A DNA stretch of 64,000 nt from G965230065 sp965230065 (GTDB lineage Bacteria; Bacteroidota; Bacteroidia; Cytophagales; Cyclobacteriaceae). Under the pieces are notes generated by a model. It had not been told where the DNA came from. It did no database searches and saw only the letters and a program-made list of their open reading frames with translations. Positions 27,051 through 35,858 of this stretch are shown in pieces (position 1 is the first letter of the stretch; each line of letters begins with the position of its first letter). Location of the stretch: the NCBI GenBank assembly GCA_965230065.1, contig OZ245942.1:7564001-7628000 (forward strand), written 5' to 3'. Made by a program: the position numbers and the translations under genes.

Positions 27051-27923
27051 ATGAAAAAATTATTTTACCTATTGTTAGCAGTTCTTGTAATAAATATCTC
27101 ATGTGGGGAGGAAGAAGAACCCATTGCTCCGGCAAATGGCCCCAATACGCCCACGGCAGGAAAGCCTGCCCCGGATGGTACTAACCAGGGAGACGGAAAT
27201 GAAACCCCTGAAGATAGTACGCCTACAGAGACAGAAACCCTAGATGAAGAAGAAACACCTTCTTCTGATACATCGTTGGATGTGTACAAAAAAATATACA
27301 CAGCCACTGATGTTTACATTGAAGGAGACTATGTAATTATCAAAACCAATGGCCGGCCCGACCACAAAAGCCCGTATTATGTAGATACCCAGTGGGAAGA
27401 CGAACTGCATGAAGCGTACAATGGAAGTAATAAAGGCTTTCATCTGAACCCCAACCGGATTGGGGAGTTTAATTATACTTTCAAAATTCCATTGAGCCCC
27501 GAAAAAGCCAGTCAGCACCAGGCTACCCCGATGGGCGCCATCGGAGTATCATTGAACGGCGTGCCATTCTACAATCAGTATGCCGCTCCCGATGAGCCAC
27601 TGACCGATGAGATCAATTCATTTGACCAGTATAATGGACATCCGACAGGCAATTCCAATTATCACTATCATATAGAGCCCCTTTACCTTACTGAAAGCAA
27701 AGGGGAAGATGCGCTGATGGGCTTTTTGCTGGACGGTTTCCCGGTATATGGCCCTACAGAAAATGATAAACCGGTTACCAATCAGGATTTGGATGACTAC
27801 CACGGGCACACGCATGCCACTGCTGACTATCCTGATGGCATCTATCATTACCACATTACTGATGAAGACCCTTACATCAATGGAAATGGCTATTATGGCA
27901 CGCCGGGCACGTTTGCTCAGTAA
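27051..27923 (+). CDS. YHYH-domain lipoprotein
   Basis: 290 residues. Lipoprotein signal MKKLFYLLLAVLVINISC with Cys 18, then an acidic Pro/Thr-rich linker (about 20-75), then the YHYH domain: GNSNYHYHIEP, GFLLDGFPVYGP, DYHGHTHAT and DGIYHYHITDEDPY. The repeated Tyr-His-Tyr-His motifs suggest metal binding, but the biochemical role of the family is not established. It heads a three-gene set in which each gene overlaps the next, and the third is an SCO copper protein. A joint role in copper handling is inference. Confidence 0.87.
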   Translation: MKKLFYLLLAVLVINISCGEEEEPIAPANGPNTPTAGKPAPDGTNQGDGNETPEDSTPTETETLDEEETPSSDTSLDVYKKIYTATDVYIEGDYVIIKTNGRPDHKSPYYVDTQWEDELHEAYNGSNKGFHLNPNRIGEFNYTFKIPLSPEKASQHQATPMGAIGVSLNGVPFYNQYAAPDEPLTDEINSFDQYNGHPTGNSNYHYHIEPLYLTESKGEDALMGFLLDGFPVYGPTENDKPVTNQDLDDYHGHTHATADYPDGIYHYHITDEDPYINGNGYYGTPGTFAQ

Positions 27924-28476
27924 TCTGTATGCCTTGTTGCTGCCTGCATTCATTTTGGGTTGTCAGCCACGGGCTACTCCCGATTTGCCCATACTGAATT
28001 ATAAGAATATCGATATCCAATCCCGGAAAGGAGAATTATTTGTCAACGATTCTCTCTTTTCCGGGACAATTTTTGAGCTGTATCCCCATACAACTGATAC
28101 CAGTTTTGTCAAATCATATTTGCTGGGAAAAGAGCATGGCACCTGGAAACAGTTTTACCCAGGCGGACGGCTAAAAGAGGAGCGTTATTTTTCCCATGGA
28201 AAAAAAGAGGGGAAATACCTGGCATGGTGGCCGGATGGACAAGCCCGTTTAACCTATCACTTTCTTAATGGTGAATATGAAGGAACCTGCCGGGAATGGA
28301 ATGCAGCAGGCAGGCTGATAAAAGAAATGAATTACCACCAAGGCTATGAAGCAGGCAGGCAGCAGTTGTGGTATAATAATGGTAAGATCAAATCAAGTTA
28401 TGTGATGAAAGACGGCCGCAGATATGGCATGTTAGGAACAAAAAATTGCACAAATGTTACGGATAGTATTTTTTAG
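27895..28476 (+). CDS. MORN/YwqK-type repeat lipoprotein
   Basis: 193 residues from ATG 27895. A basic start MARRARLLSN and hydrophobic stretch end in a lipobox ILGC, then come repeated strands of the type GKEHGTWKQFYPGGRLKEE, KKEGKYLAWWPDGQ and GEYEGTCREWNAAG, the toxin_YwqK-antitoxin/MORN-like repeat. These repeats are often surface or periplasmic scaffolds; despite the database name no toxin is nearby. The start overlaps the end of the YHYH gene by 29 bases and its end overlaps the SCO gene by 23, so the three are coupled. The longer frame from 27748 is rejected because it lies inside the YHYH domain. Confidence 0.8.
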   Translation: MARRARLLSNLYALLLPAFILGCQPRATPDLPILNYKNIDIQSRKGELFVNDSLFSGTIFELYPHTTDTSFVKSYLLGKEHGTWKQFYPGGRLKEERYFSHGKKEGKYLAWWPDGQARLTYHFLNGEYEGTCREWNAAGRLIKEMNYHQGYEAGRQQLWYNNGKIKSSYVMKDGRRYGMLGTKNCTNVTDSIF

Positions 28477-29098
28477 CAGCTTAATGTTTGTTTTGACTTG
28501 CCTGATAGCCTGCCAGCAACAAGCAGAACACCTGCCCTATTATAACACCCCTGAATTCACTCCTATTTTCACCTCCCGTGATGAAGAAGTAAGAGAACAA
28601 GTACCCCACAGAATTGCTAATTTCAGGTTTACCAATCAACGGAATGAAAAGGTTAGCGAGAAAACTATTGAAGACAAGATTCATGTAGCCAACTTTATTT
28701 TTACGACTTGCGGTGTGGTATGCCCAATAATGACCAACAACATGCAGCTTGTAAGTAATGCCTTTGAAAAGGATGCGAATGTGGTCATCCTTTCTTATTC
28801 GGTAACGCCCTGGATTGATGATGTAGCACGATTACAAGAATACGCCAATTTAGAACAGATTAACAACCCCAACTGGCATTTACTGACAGGAAGTAAATCA
28901 TCCATTTATCAACTGGCCCGCCAGTCATACTTTGCAGAAGAAGACCTGGGTTATACCAAAGACAGCACCGAATTTTTGCATACCGAGCACGTACTTCTGA
29001 TTGACCGAAACAAACGCATCCGCGGTATTTACAATGGCACATTAAAACTGGAAATGAAGCAGTTAATTGCTGATATTCGCCGACTGAAGGAAGAATAA
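28454..29098 (+). CDS. SCO1/SenC-family copper chaperone lipoprotein
   Basis: 214 residues. Signal and lipobox end at Cys 20 (VLTCLIAC). The thioredoxin-like fold carries the copper motif CX3C as FTTCGVVCP (C86, C90) and the distal His in FLHTEHVLLID near residue 177. SCO proteins deliver copper to the CuA centre of cytochrome oxidase or act as periplasmic thiol reductases. ATG 28454 lies within the end of the MORN gene. A convergent terminator hairpin follows. Family assignment is firm; target is not known. Confidence 0.92.
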   Translation: MLRIVFFSSLMFVLTCLIACQQQAEHLPYYNTPEFTPIFTSRDEEVREQVPHRIANFRFTNQRNEKVSEKTIEDKIHVANFIFTTCGVVCPIMTNNMQLVSNAFEKDANVVILSYSVTPWIDDVARLQEYANLEQINNPNWHLLTGSKSSIYQLARQSYFAEEDLGYTKDSTEFLHTEHVLLIDRNKRIRGIYNGTLKLEMKQLIADIRRLKEE

Positions 29099-29124
29099 TA
29101 TCTTGCGGAAAAAAGCCTATCTTT

Positions 29125-29156
29125 AAAATTGATTTTCCCGAGAAAACATCAATTTT
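29125..29156. terminator. Bidirectional terminator between the SCO gene and the opposing small gene
   Basis: AAAATTGAT (29125-29133) pairs exactly with ATCAATTTT (29148-29156). Further pairing TTTTC/GAAAA lies in the loop. The A and T tracts on both sides allow use in both directions. The stop codon of the minus-strand gene lies within it. Confidence 0.6.
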
Positions 29157-29481
29157 CTTTAAGTAATAGTACGATGTAGTTGAAGACAATCTTAAAATAA
29201 CTGATCTCGAGCTTTTTTTCCCTTCCCAAAGCTATCCAGCAATTTTCTTCCACCTGGATGATAACGACTTGCCGATTTTTATAAAGAAGTTTGTTTGTAT
29301 TTTTTAGCCATTGAGGCATCCCTTTCAACATAGAGCGAAGAGAAACTGGCAAAGCCTTAAAAAAACTTTGCTTACTGGGAAATTTTATGAGCAAATGTCC
29401 GGCCCTGTCATTTGTTACAGAGATGATACCAGCCGGATGGGTAAGGAAGAGGTTTGCCTGTATGGAAATATGTTTTGCCAA
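29149..29481 (-). CDS. Hypothetical protein, 110 residues
   Basis: Not recognised. The peptide has ordinary composition with alternating hydrophobic and basic segments (VSLRSMLKGMPQWLKN, RQVVIIQVEENCWIAL) and ends in a hydrophobic stretch FKIVFNYIVLLLKEN. It starts with TTG, with no ATG available in the open frame. It lies between two hairpin terminators that fit its direction, which supports a real unit. The plus-strand frame over the same bases looks like a shadow. Function unknown. Confidence 0.5.
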   Translation of the reverse strand: MAKHISIQANLFLTHPAGIISVTNDRAGHLLIKFPSKQSFFKALPVSLRSMLKGMPQWLKNTNKLLYKNRQVVIIQVEENCWIALGREKKLEISYFKIVFNYIVLLLKEN

Positions 29482-29506
29482 AAGAAAGATGCGATAGGAT
29501 AAAGAA

Positions 29507-29542
29507 AATCAGACAAAAGTGAAAAACCACTTTCGTCTGATT
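29507..29542 (-). terminator. Terminator of the 68-residue gene
   Basis: AATCAGACAAAAGTG (29507-29521) pairs with 29528-29542 with one mismatch around a 6-base loop. It lies 10 bases past the stop of the small minus-strand gene at 29553. Confidence 0.65.
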
Positions 29543-29552
29543 ATATCAAAGT

Positions 29553-29759
29553 TTAATTCTGCGTATCTGCGGTTCTGACTTTCAAAGTCCCATTCATTTT
29601 CCAATGAGCATGATCGTTCGTGTCTTTTCCGTAAACTCCAGAAGGTACAGATAACTCAAAGTTGTCAAACTCATATGTGATTTCTGCATTGCGGCCTGTA
29701 AGTTTATCATATAAGCCAATTGCTAAATCAGGCCAATTTTTAGTTTCTGCGTTTGCCAT
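29553..29759 (-). CDS. Small conserved hypothetical protein, 68 residues
   Basis: Acidic cytoplasmic peptide MANAETKNWPDLAIGLYD, with FDNFELSVPSGV and HAHWKMNGTLKVRT toward the end. It has its own terminator and a normal ATG start. I recall similar short proteins in other Bacteroidota with the WPDLAIGLYDKLTGR segment, but no function is known. The even composition and lack of membrane or signal segments suggest a compact beta-rich fold. Confidence 0.72.
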   Translation of the reverse strand: MANAETKNWPDLAIGLYDKLTGRNAEITYEFDNFELSVPSGVYGKDTNDHAHWKMNGTLKVRTADTQN

Positions 29760-30092
29760 AGTTGAAAAAAATTTAAGTTTTACAAATGTTGTTCAGTATA
29801 AATACAATAAAACGAGACAATTGTTTGTAGCTTTTTCTATTTTCTTGAAATACCACTCCTAATACACCTCAAATATTTGGGGGTTTCACCCAATTTTTCT
29901 GTTTGTTATGTTTCTTTCAAAAAAAGAATGATTACTTTTGCACGCTTACAAAAAACCACAAGTAGCGTTGATAATTTATTAAATAGCAATTACTACCTCC
30001 TGTAGTAAGGAAATCCCTTTGTATTTGTTGATTTATCCATTCTCAGAAAAATGTTTTCTGTTAATGGGCATCCTATTTATCAAATAATTTGA
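29760..30092. other. 333-bp divergent intergenic region before the SulP gene
   Basis: No gene supported. TACTTTTG at 29933-29940 fits the -7 consensus and lies 152 bases before ATG 30093, so the SulP gene may have a long leader. A TTTG at 29902 is too far for a standard -33. Confidence 0.5.
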
Positions 30093-31622
30093 ATGAAAAA
30101 GTATTTTAACCTCTTCGATTTATCACAAAAAGTTGATTATAAAACTGAAATTTTATCGGGCCTTACCGTTGCCCTGGCTTTGGTGCCCGAAGCAGTAGCC
30201 TTTGCTTTGATTGCGGGGTTATCACCACTAACCGGACTGTACGCCGCCTTTGTCATGGGACTGGTTACTTCCATTTTGGGCGGGCGCCCCGGCATGATTT
30301 CGGGTGCAACCGGGGCCGTGGCCATTGTTTTGGTTGCCCTGGCCCAGTCTCACGGGATTGAATATATATTCGCCACCGTTATATTGGCAGGTATTATTCA
30401 GGTTGCCGCAGGTTTTTTAAAATTAGGGCGGTTGATGCGCCTGGTCCCCCACCCTGTTATCTTTGGGTTTGTAAACGGGCTTGCCATCATCATTTTTATG
30501 TCGCAACTAGACCAATTCAAAGATGGTTCGGGCAACTGGCTCACAGGAACCCCGCTGTATATTTTGCTGGGACTGGTGCTTATCACCATGTTCATCATCT
30601 GGGGCCTGCCCAAGCTTACCAAAGCAGTACCGGCATCATTAACGGCTATCCTGGTGATCTTCGGAGTGGTTACAATCATGGGCATTGATACCAAAACGGT
30701 GGGCGATATTGCTTCTATTCAAGGAGGATTTCCGCCTTTTCACATCCCCAGTATTCCATTGAATTTTGAAACCTTGTCATTGATTTTCCCTTATGCAGCC
30801 ATCATGGCCGGGGTTGGGTTGATAGAAAGTTTGTTAACGCTCAATATTATTGATGAAATTACCGAAACCCGGGGCCGGGGTAACAAAGAAGCTGTAGCTC
30901 AGGGAACAGCCAACATTCTTTCGGGTTTGTTTTCCGGTATGGGTGGCTGCGCCATGATTGGGCAGAGTTTGATAAATATATCAGCTGGGGCAAGGGCGCG
31001 GTTATCCGGTATTGTGGCGGCCGTTATGTTGCTGGTATTCATCATGTTTGGTGCCCCTTTGATTGAGCAACTGCCCATGGCCGCTTTGACGGGGCTAATG
31101 ATTATGGTTGCTATTGGTACGTTTGAGTGGGCCAGCCTGCGGACCTTCAACAGAATGCCCAAATCAGATATTTTTGTGATGGTGATGGTTACTTTGGTAA
31201 CGGTATTTTTGCACAACCTGGCATTGGCAGTTTTATTGGGCGTTATCATTGCAGCCCTGGTTTTTGCCTGGGACAATGCCAAGCGCATCAGGGCCAGAAA
31301 GCGTATTGACGAGGATGGGGTAAAACACTATGAAATTTACGGCCCCTTGTTCTTTGGTTCGGTAACGGCTTTCAATGAAAAGTTTGACGTGCTCAACGAC
31401 CCCGAAGAAGTCATCATTGATTTTGCCGAAAGCCGGGTAGTGGACATGTCGGCCATAGAAGCCCTGAACAAAATAACAGAACGTTACCAGAAAGTGGGAA
31501 AAAGAATTCACCTAAAACACCTGAGCCCCGATTGCCAAAAGTTGCTTAAAAACGCGGAAGAAATTATTGAGGTAAACGTGTTGGAAGACCCTACGTACAA
31601 GCTTGCCGTGAATAAAATTTAA
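30093..31622 (+). CDS. SulP-family anion transporter with STAS domain
   Basis: 509 residues. The N-terminal 400 residues form the 14-helix SLC26/SulP fold: the conserved opening ALALVPEAVAFALIAGLSPLTGLYAAF, SGATGAVAIVLVALA, and the GMGGCAMIGQS segment near residue 290. From about 415 a STAS domain follows (ALFFGSVTAFNEKF, IDFAESRVVDMSAIEAL), a regulatory module of these transporters. Substrates in the family include sulfate, bicarbonate and C4-dicarboxylates; none can be assigned here. Monocistronic by position. Confidence 0.9.
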   Translation: MKKYFNLFDLSQKVDYKTEILSGLTVALALVPEAVAFALIAGLSPLTGLYAAFVMGLVTSILGGRPGMISGATGAVAIVLVALAQSHGIEYIFATVILAGIIQVAAGFLKLGRLMRLVPHPVIFGFVNGLAIIIFMSQLDQFKDGSGNWLTGTPLYILLGLVLITMFIIWGLPKLTKAVPASLTAILVIFGVVTIMGIDTKTVGDIASIQGGFPPFHIPSIPLNFETLSLIFPYAAIMAGVGLIESLLTLNIIDEITETRGRGNKEAVAQGTANILSGLFSGMGGCAMIGQSLINISAGARARLSGIVAAVMLLVFIMFGAPLIEQLPMAALTGLMIMVAIGTFEWASLRTFNRMPKSDIFVMVMVTLVTVFLHNLALAVLLGVIIAALVFAWDNAKRIRARKRIDEDGVKHYEIYGPLFFGSVTAFNEKFDVLNDPEEVIIDFAESRVVDMSAIEALNKITERYQKVGKRIHLKHLSPDCQKLLKNAEEIIEVNVLEDPTYKLAVNKI

Positions 31623-31659
31623 TGGGAGAAGAAGTAACATTTTGAGGCAATGCCAGTCC

Positions 31660-32844
31660 TTATAAATTGGTATATAAAAATACGATTAGAAAAGCCAGAA
31701 CGCTGAGGACAAGGGCACCCATAAAAATATTATAGGAAATGCTAAGCAATCGGTATTTTTTGCGCAACACCAACCCCAGGTTATAGAGGTCGTCGGCCAT
31801 ATTGTTGTACAAATTGTCCTGGTCGAGTTTGAGACTGCTCAAATAGGTAATGAAATGCTTGCGGGAAACACTGAGAAAATTACCAAAATACAAAAGGTTT
31901 TCATCATGATCTTTGTTTTCTTCCTTAGGAACAGCCTTTTGGGTAACCTTGGGCCGGGCCGACATGATGGCAAAAACTACCGAAATGAGACTGCCCAACA
32001 ATAAAATCAGTACCGGGATGGTATACCGCAAATAGTCTACATTGGGTTGGCTGGCAAAAGAAAATTGTGCACCAGTGAGGGTAATGATGACAGACAGAAT
32101 AATGGCATTGATGCTAATCATCATATTGGCCTTACCATCGGCAATAGAGCTTAAATTAATATGATTTCGGAAAGTAATACGGTACAGCGTATCTATCCCC
32201 CTTCCAATACTTTTGCCTGATTTCTTTCGTTTATTTTGCTGTTGGAAGGCTTGCAGGTCTCCTCTTTGCTTTTCTATATTCTTCAGCCTTCTGCTGCCCT
32301 GTTGTTCCTGCGCATGCAGCGTACAAAAATTGTTTTGCACCAGAAAATCAAACTGTAGCTGTGCCCATTCCTGGTCGGAGAAGCTTTGGTTTTCTACCTG
32401 TTCCAACTCTAACCGCAGCAAATCCCCTTTTTTAAAAAATCGTTTCCCACCTATATGGGCAATATCTGCATCGTGCAATATTTTTTCAAGCGCATCGTGG
32501 GGTGTAGCTTCTGCTTTTGTGCTCAAAATCAAACGCTCTACTTCCTGGGTACCTGCTTCCGGGTAATTTTGTGCTGCAAGGTAATTTCTGGCAATTTCAA
32601 CGCTCTTTTCCTCATGCCCTTCCCTCGTTTCAATATAGCCTGTGTCATGAAACCAGGCAGCCAACTGCAAGTGTTCCAATGCTTCTTCAGAAAGACCCAT
32701 TGGCACAGCCAGTTCTTCGCACATTTCGCTTACCTCTCTGGTGTGTTGAAAGTTATGAAAAAGGTATCCGGAAGATAGCTTTTCCAAAAAGAGTTCATGC
32801 ACGTGCTTAGCGGCTCTTCCAATGAGATCGTTTTCTGTTTCCAT
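31660..32844 (-). CDS. HD-domain phosphohydrolase fused to a Pycsar-type membrane effector module
   Basis: 394 residues. Residues 1-130 are an HD-superfamily metal-dependent phosphohydrolase: FHNFQHTREV (His 30, His 34), WFHDTGY (H66, D67), HEEKS and ILHDADIAHIG near 127. Residues about 130-215 are a charged, partly coiled linker. Residues about 220-394 match the PycTM/DUF5706 membrane module of Pycsar effectors: KANMMISIN with the first helix, VLILLLGSLISVVFAIMSARP, a cytosolic segment, and a last helix LSVLAFLIVFLYTNL. In Pycsar defence such modules respond to cCMP or cUMP and damage the membrane. No pyrimidine cyclase gene is nearby. The gene starts 10 bases after the SerB-SerA gene on the same strand, so it is probably co-transcribed with serine biosynthesis. 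A housekeeping signalling role is as likely as defence. Confidence 0.82.
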   Translation of the reverse strand: METENDLIGRAAKHVHELFLEKLSSGYLFHNFQHTREVSEMCEELAVPMGLSEEALEHLQLAAWFHDTGYIETREGHEEKSVEIARNYLAAQNYPEAGTQEVERLILSTKAEATPHDALEKILHDADIAHIGGKRFFKKGDLLRLELEQVENQSFSDQEWAQLQFDFLVQNNFCTLHAQEQQGSRRLKNIEKQRGDLQAFQQQNKRKKSGKSIGRGIDTLYRITFRNHINLSSIADGKANMMISINAIILSVIITLTGAQFSFASQPNVDYLRYTIPVLILLLGSLISVVFAIMSARPKVTQKAVPKEENKDHDENLLYFGNFLSVSRKHFITYLSSLKLDQDNLYNNMADDLYNLGLVLRKKYRLLSISYNIFMGALVLSVLAFLIVFLYTNL

Positions 32845-32854
32845 AAGATTTATC

Positions 32855-34750
32855 CTAGTACAACACCCTGAAACGTATGGTATTTTCTATGCTTTTCAGC
32901 TTTTGGATTACGTTATTGTCGTACTCTTTGTCAATATCCGTAATCACATAGCCGATGCTTTCGTTGGTTTTCAGGTATTGCCCCACAATATTAATATCAT
33001 GCTCGGCAAAGGTGTTGTTGATTTTAGCTAAAATACCCGGCAAATTATGGTGAATATGAATCAACCGGTGCGCGTTTTTCCATGTGGGCAATTGCAAGTT
33101 CGGAAAGTTTACACTGTTGGTAGTACTTCCTGTGTTGATATATTCAATGATTTTACCCGGCACAAAATCGGCGATGTTTTCCTGTGCTTCCAGCGTGCTG
33201 CCACCAATGTGCGGTGTCATGATCAGGTTGGGCAATCCACGCAATTCTGACATAAACTCCTCATCGTTGCTTTTCGGCTCTTCCGGAAACACATCAATAC
33301 CGGCGCCTTTTACTTTTCCGCTTTCAATGTTTTCTTTCAACGCCTGAATATCTACCACCGAGCCCCGACTCAGGTTAAGAAGGATCATACCATCTTTCAT
33401 TTTCTTAAAAGCCGAAGCATCCAAAAAACCCTTATTTTCAGGGCGTCCGTCTACGTGCAGGCTGATAATATCTACCGTAGAAAGCAGTTCATCCAGGGAG
33501 TTGCATTTGGTGGCATTACCCAGGGCCAGTCTTTCTACCACATCGTAAAAATATACGTCCATGCCCATACTTTCGGCCAGTACCGAGAGCTGTGTGCCAA
33601 TGTTACCATAACCAATGATACCCAGCTTTTTACCCCGTACCTCAAAACTACCGGAAGCTGATTTGTTCCAGTTGCCTTTGTGCATGGCGGCCATCTTATC
33701 TGGGAGGTTGCGCATGAGCATTACAATTTCGCCAATGGCCAGCTCTACTACCGAGCGGGTATTGCTGTAAGGCGCATTGAATACGGCCACGCCCTTTTTC
33801 AGGCAGGCTTCCAGGTCAATCTGGTTGGTGCCAATACAGAAAGCCCCCACCACCCACAGGCGGTTGGCATTGTCCAGCACTTTTTTCGTAACCTGTGTTT
33901 TAGAACGAATTCCCAGGATAGACACATCTTTGATACGCTCACAAAGCTCGTCTTCGTCCAGGCCGCCAGGGTGAATTTCTACCTGATAGCCTTCTTCCCG
34001 CAGTTTGTCCACAGCGTACGGATGTATGTTTTCAAGCAGCAGGACTTTGATACGATTTTTGGGGTAAGAAATAGCTGTGTTCATTTTGTTGAGGTATAAA
34101 AATTCATCCAGGGAAGGTGTTACGTGGTCAGCTTTTTCCAGCACCACATCCCGTTCAATATTTTCAGTAAACGCGTAAAACCGATTGGCCAGCCCGGCAG
34201 CCCTTACCTGATAGTCGCTGTAGCCATCACCAATCATGTAAATATCGCCTTGCAGGTCAAGTTGTTTGATGGTTTCTACTTTCCCATTGTTGCCGGAAAG
34301 CGGGTTTTCTTTATCGAATCCGGTAATGTTGCCTTCTTCATCAAACTCAAACGTATTAGCAAACACATGGCCGGGCTTAACGCCATAGGCCGTAACAATC
34401 GGCAGGATAAACTCTTTAAAGCCGTTGGAAATGATATAAACTTTATCGGCATGGTTGTTAAAAAACTCTTCGTTTCGTTCTACAGAAACCGATACGTTGT
34501 CCCTTAGCTCGTCAATGAGCAATTCCAGGTCGGCTTTATTGGCCTGTAACAGCTCAAAGCGCTTTTCCAGAGATTCCCTGAAGGTAATTTCCCCGTTCAT
34601 GCAGCGGTCGGTGATGGTTTTCACCTGCCCAATCACTTTTTCTTTATCAGAACTTCCGTTCAAAGCAATCTCGCACAACAGGTCCAGGGCTTCTACTTTC
34701 GTAAAGGTACTGTCAAAATCAAGAATAAAATATTTGTTGTTTGTTTTCAT
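32855..34750 (-). CDS. Bifunctional phosphoserine phosphatase/phosphoglycerate dehydrogenase (SerB-SerA fusion)
   Basis: 631 residues. Residues 1 to about 215 are a HAD phosphatase of the SerB type with the nucleophile motif DFDST at 11-15 and IGDGYSDYQ near 177. Residues about 230-540 are D-3-phosphoglycerate dehydrogenase: GIRSKTQVTKKVL, NAD-binding GYGNIGTQ, DVFPEEP and the catalytic HIGGST. The last 75 residues are an ACT domain (HNLPGILAKINNTFAEHDINI) for feedback by serine. The enzyme would catalyse the first and last steps of serine synthesis from 3-phosphoglycerate; the middle transaminase is not in the window. ATG 34750 (MKTNNKYF) is chosen over a start four codons earlier. A -7 box lies 29-36 bases upstream. 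Confidence 0.92.
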   Translation of the reverse strand: MKTNNKYFILDFDSTFTKVEALDLLCEIALNGSSDKEKVIGQVKTITDRCMNGEITFRESLEKRFELLQANKADLELLIDELRDNVSVSVERNEEFFNNHADKVYIISNGFKEFILPIVTAYGVKPGHVFANTFEFDEEGNITGFDKENPLSGNNGKVETIKQLDLQGDIYMIGDGYSDYQVRAAGLANRFYAFTENIERDVVLEKADHVTPSLDEFLYLNKMNTAISYPKNRIKVLLLENIHPYAVDKLREEGYQVEIHPGGLDEDELCERIKDVSILGIRSKTQVTKKVLDNANRLWVVGAFCIGTNQIDLEACLKKGVAVFNAPYSNTRSVVELAIGEIVMLMRNLPDKMAAMHKGNWNKSASGSFEVRGKKLGIIGYGNIGTQLSVLAESMGMDVYFYDVVERLALGNATKCNSLDELLSTVDIISLHVDGRPENKGFLDASAFKKMKDGMILLNLSRGSVVDIQALKENIESGKVKGAGIDVFPEEPKSNDEEFMSELRGLPNLIMTPHIGGSTLEAQENIADFVPGKIIEYINTGSTTNSVNFPNLQLPTWKNAHRLIHIHHNLPGILAKINNTFAEHDINIVGQYLKTNESIGYVITDIDKEYDNNVIQKLKSIENTIRFRVLY

Positions 34751-34778
34751 CAAAATCAGCAAGATTATAATTTGCGGG

Positions 34779-34786
34779 CAAAGGTA
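34779..34786 (-). promoter_or_regulatory. -7 box TACCTTTG upstream of the SerB-SerA gene
   Basis: On the minus strand TACCTTTG matches TAnnTTTG. The transcript would start about 22 bases before ATG 34750, and probably also carries the HD-PycTM gene. Confidence 0.45.
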
Positions 34787-34790
34787 ATTA

Positions 34791-35708
34791 TTAAGACGCG
34801 CTATTGGAATGGTTTTTCACAGATAATATACCACTTTTGATGTGGAGGTCGCGCTGTGGGAAAGGAATTTCAATATTATGCTCCCTGAATTTCCTAAAAA
34901 TCTCGTAATACAGCTGGCTTTTGAGGTTCCGGGGCCGTTGCACGTATTGGGAAGTCCACACCATGAGGTTGAAATTGAGGGAGCTGTCGCCAAATTCTTC
35001 AAACCACACATCGGGGGGCGGGTCTTTCAGTACACCATTATTTGATTGCAAAACTTCCAGGATTACTTTCCGCACTTTATCCGGGTCTTCATTGTAAGAA
35101 ACCCCTACCGGAAACCGAAACCGTACCCGGCGGTCGTTGTGGCTCCAGTTGATAACCCGGGAAGAAATAAACTCCGAATTAGGCACAATGATAGAAATAT
35201 TGTCATTGGTAAGCACGGTTGTGGCACGGGCCGATATTTTAATCACATCCCCATTAATTTCTCCCACTTCAATGCGGTCGCCTACCTTGATGGGCCGCTC
35301 AAACAAGATAATCAAGCCAGAAATAAAGTTATCGGCAACATTTTGCAAGCCAAAACCAATACCAACCCCCAGGGCACCAGCCAATACAGTAAGCGTACTG
35401 AGGTTAATCCCCGAAGCCTGAACAATGATAATCATACCCAACACCAATATAATATATCGGATAATGGTGCCGATGGACTGGCGGATGCCAATATCAAGAT
35501 CGTAACGGGCAAGTATGCGGTTGACCAGAAGTTTATTAAACTTTCCAGAGAGAAAAACCAGCAATGCCACGCTGATGATGAAAAGGATAATGGAAGTAAG
35601 GGTAAAAGGATTTTCGTTTATCTCGAATAAAGTAGTGGTAAATATCTTGACGATATAATCTAGTATATTGCTCAGTTCGTCCGTGATATTTTCAATGGGT
35701 TCGTCCAT
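34791..35708 (-). CDS. MscS-family mechanosensitive channel
   Basis: 305 residues with three membrane helices in the first 130 residues. The pore-lining TM3 is Gly/Ala-rich (LTVLAGALGVGIGFGLQNVADNFISG), followed by the beta domain PIKVGDRIEVGEINGDV and NSEFISSRVINWSHND, diagnostic of small-conductance channels. It releases solutes on osmotic downshock at the inner membrane. ATG 35708 preferred over the adjacent TTG. A TAACTTTG -7 box is 25-32 bases upstream. Confidence 0.92.
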   Translation of the reverse strand: MDEPIENITDELSNILDYIVKIFTTTLFEINENPFTLTSIILFIISVALLVFLSGKFNKLLVNRILARYDLDIGIRQSIGTIIRYIILVLGMIIIVQASGINLSTLTVLAGALGVGIGFGLQNVADNFISGLIILFERPIKVGDRIEVGEINGDVIKISARATTVLTNDNISIIVPNSEFISSRVINWSHNDRRVRFRFPVGVSYNEDPDKVRKVILEVLQSNNGVLKDPPPDVWFEEFGDSSLNFNLMVWTSQYVQRPRNLKSQLYYEIFRKFREHNIEIPFPQRDLHIKSGILSVKNHSNSAS

Positions 35709-35732
35709 CAATTTATGTATTCTGCCAAGCTA

Positions 35733-35740
35733 CAAAGTTA
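35733..35740 (-). promoter_or_regulatory. -7 box TAACTTTG upstream of the MscS gene
   Basis: On the minus strand TAACTTTG matches TAnnTTTG. The predicted transcript start is about 19 bases before ATG 35708. Confidence 0.45.
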
Positions 35741-35858
35741 AAGAAATTCTTCATCCTGCAAGCATCACTCAAAATATGCTTTTATCAAACAACTGAGGAT
35801 TTAGGAATTTTGTAAAAATGCAAGTATTTTACGCCCCTTCCAAATATCCCCAATAATT

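Noticed and set aside
27748..27894. N-terminal extension of the MORN protein
   Set aside because: It lies within the YHYH coding region, is Met/Thr/Ile-rich and precedes a good lipoprotein signal at 27895.
29311..29502. A 63-codon plus-strand frame opposite the hypothetical gene at 29149-29481
   Set aside because: Terminators on both sides fit the minus-strand gene; the plus frame has no start context or features.
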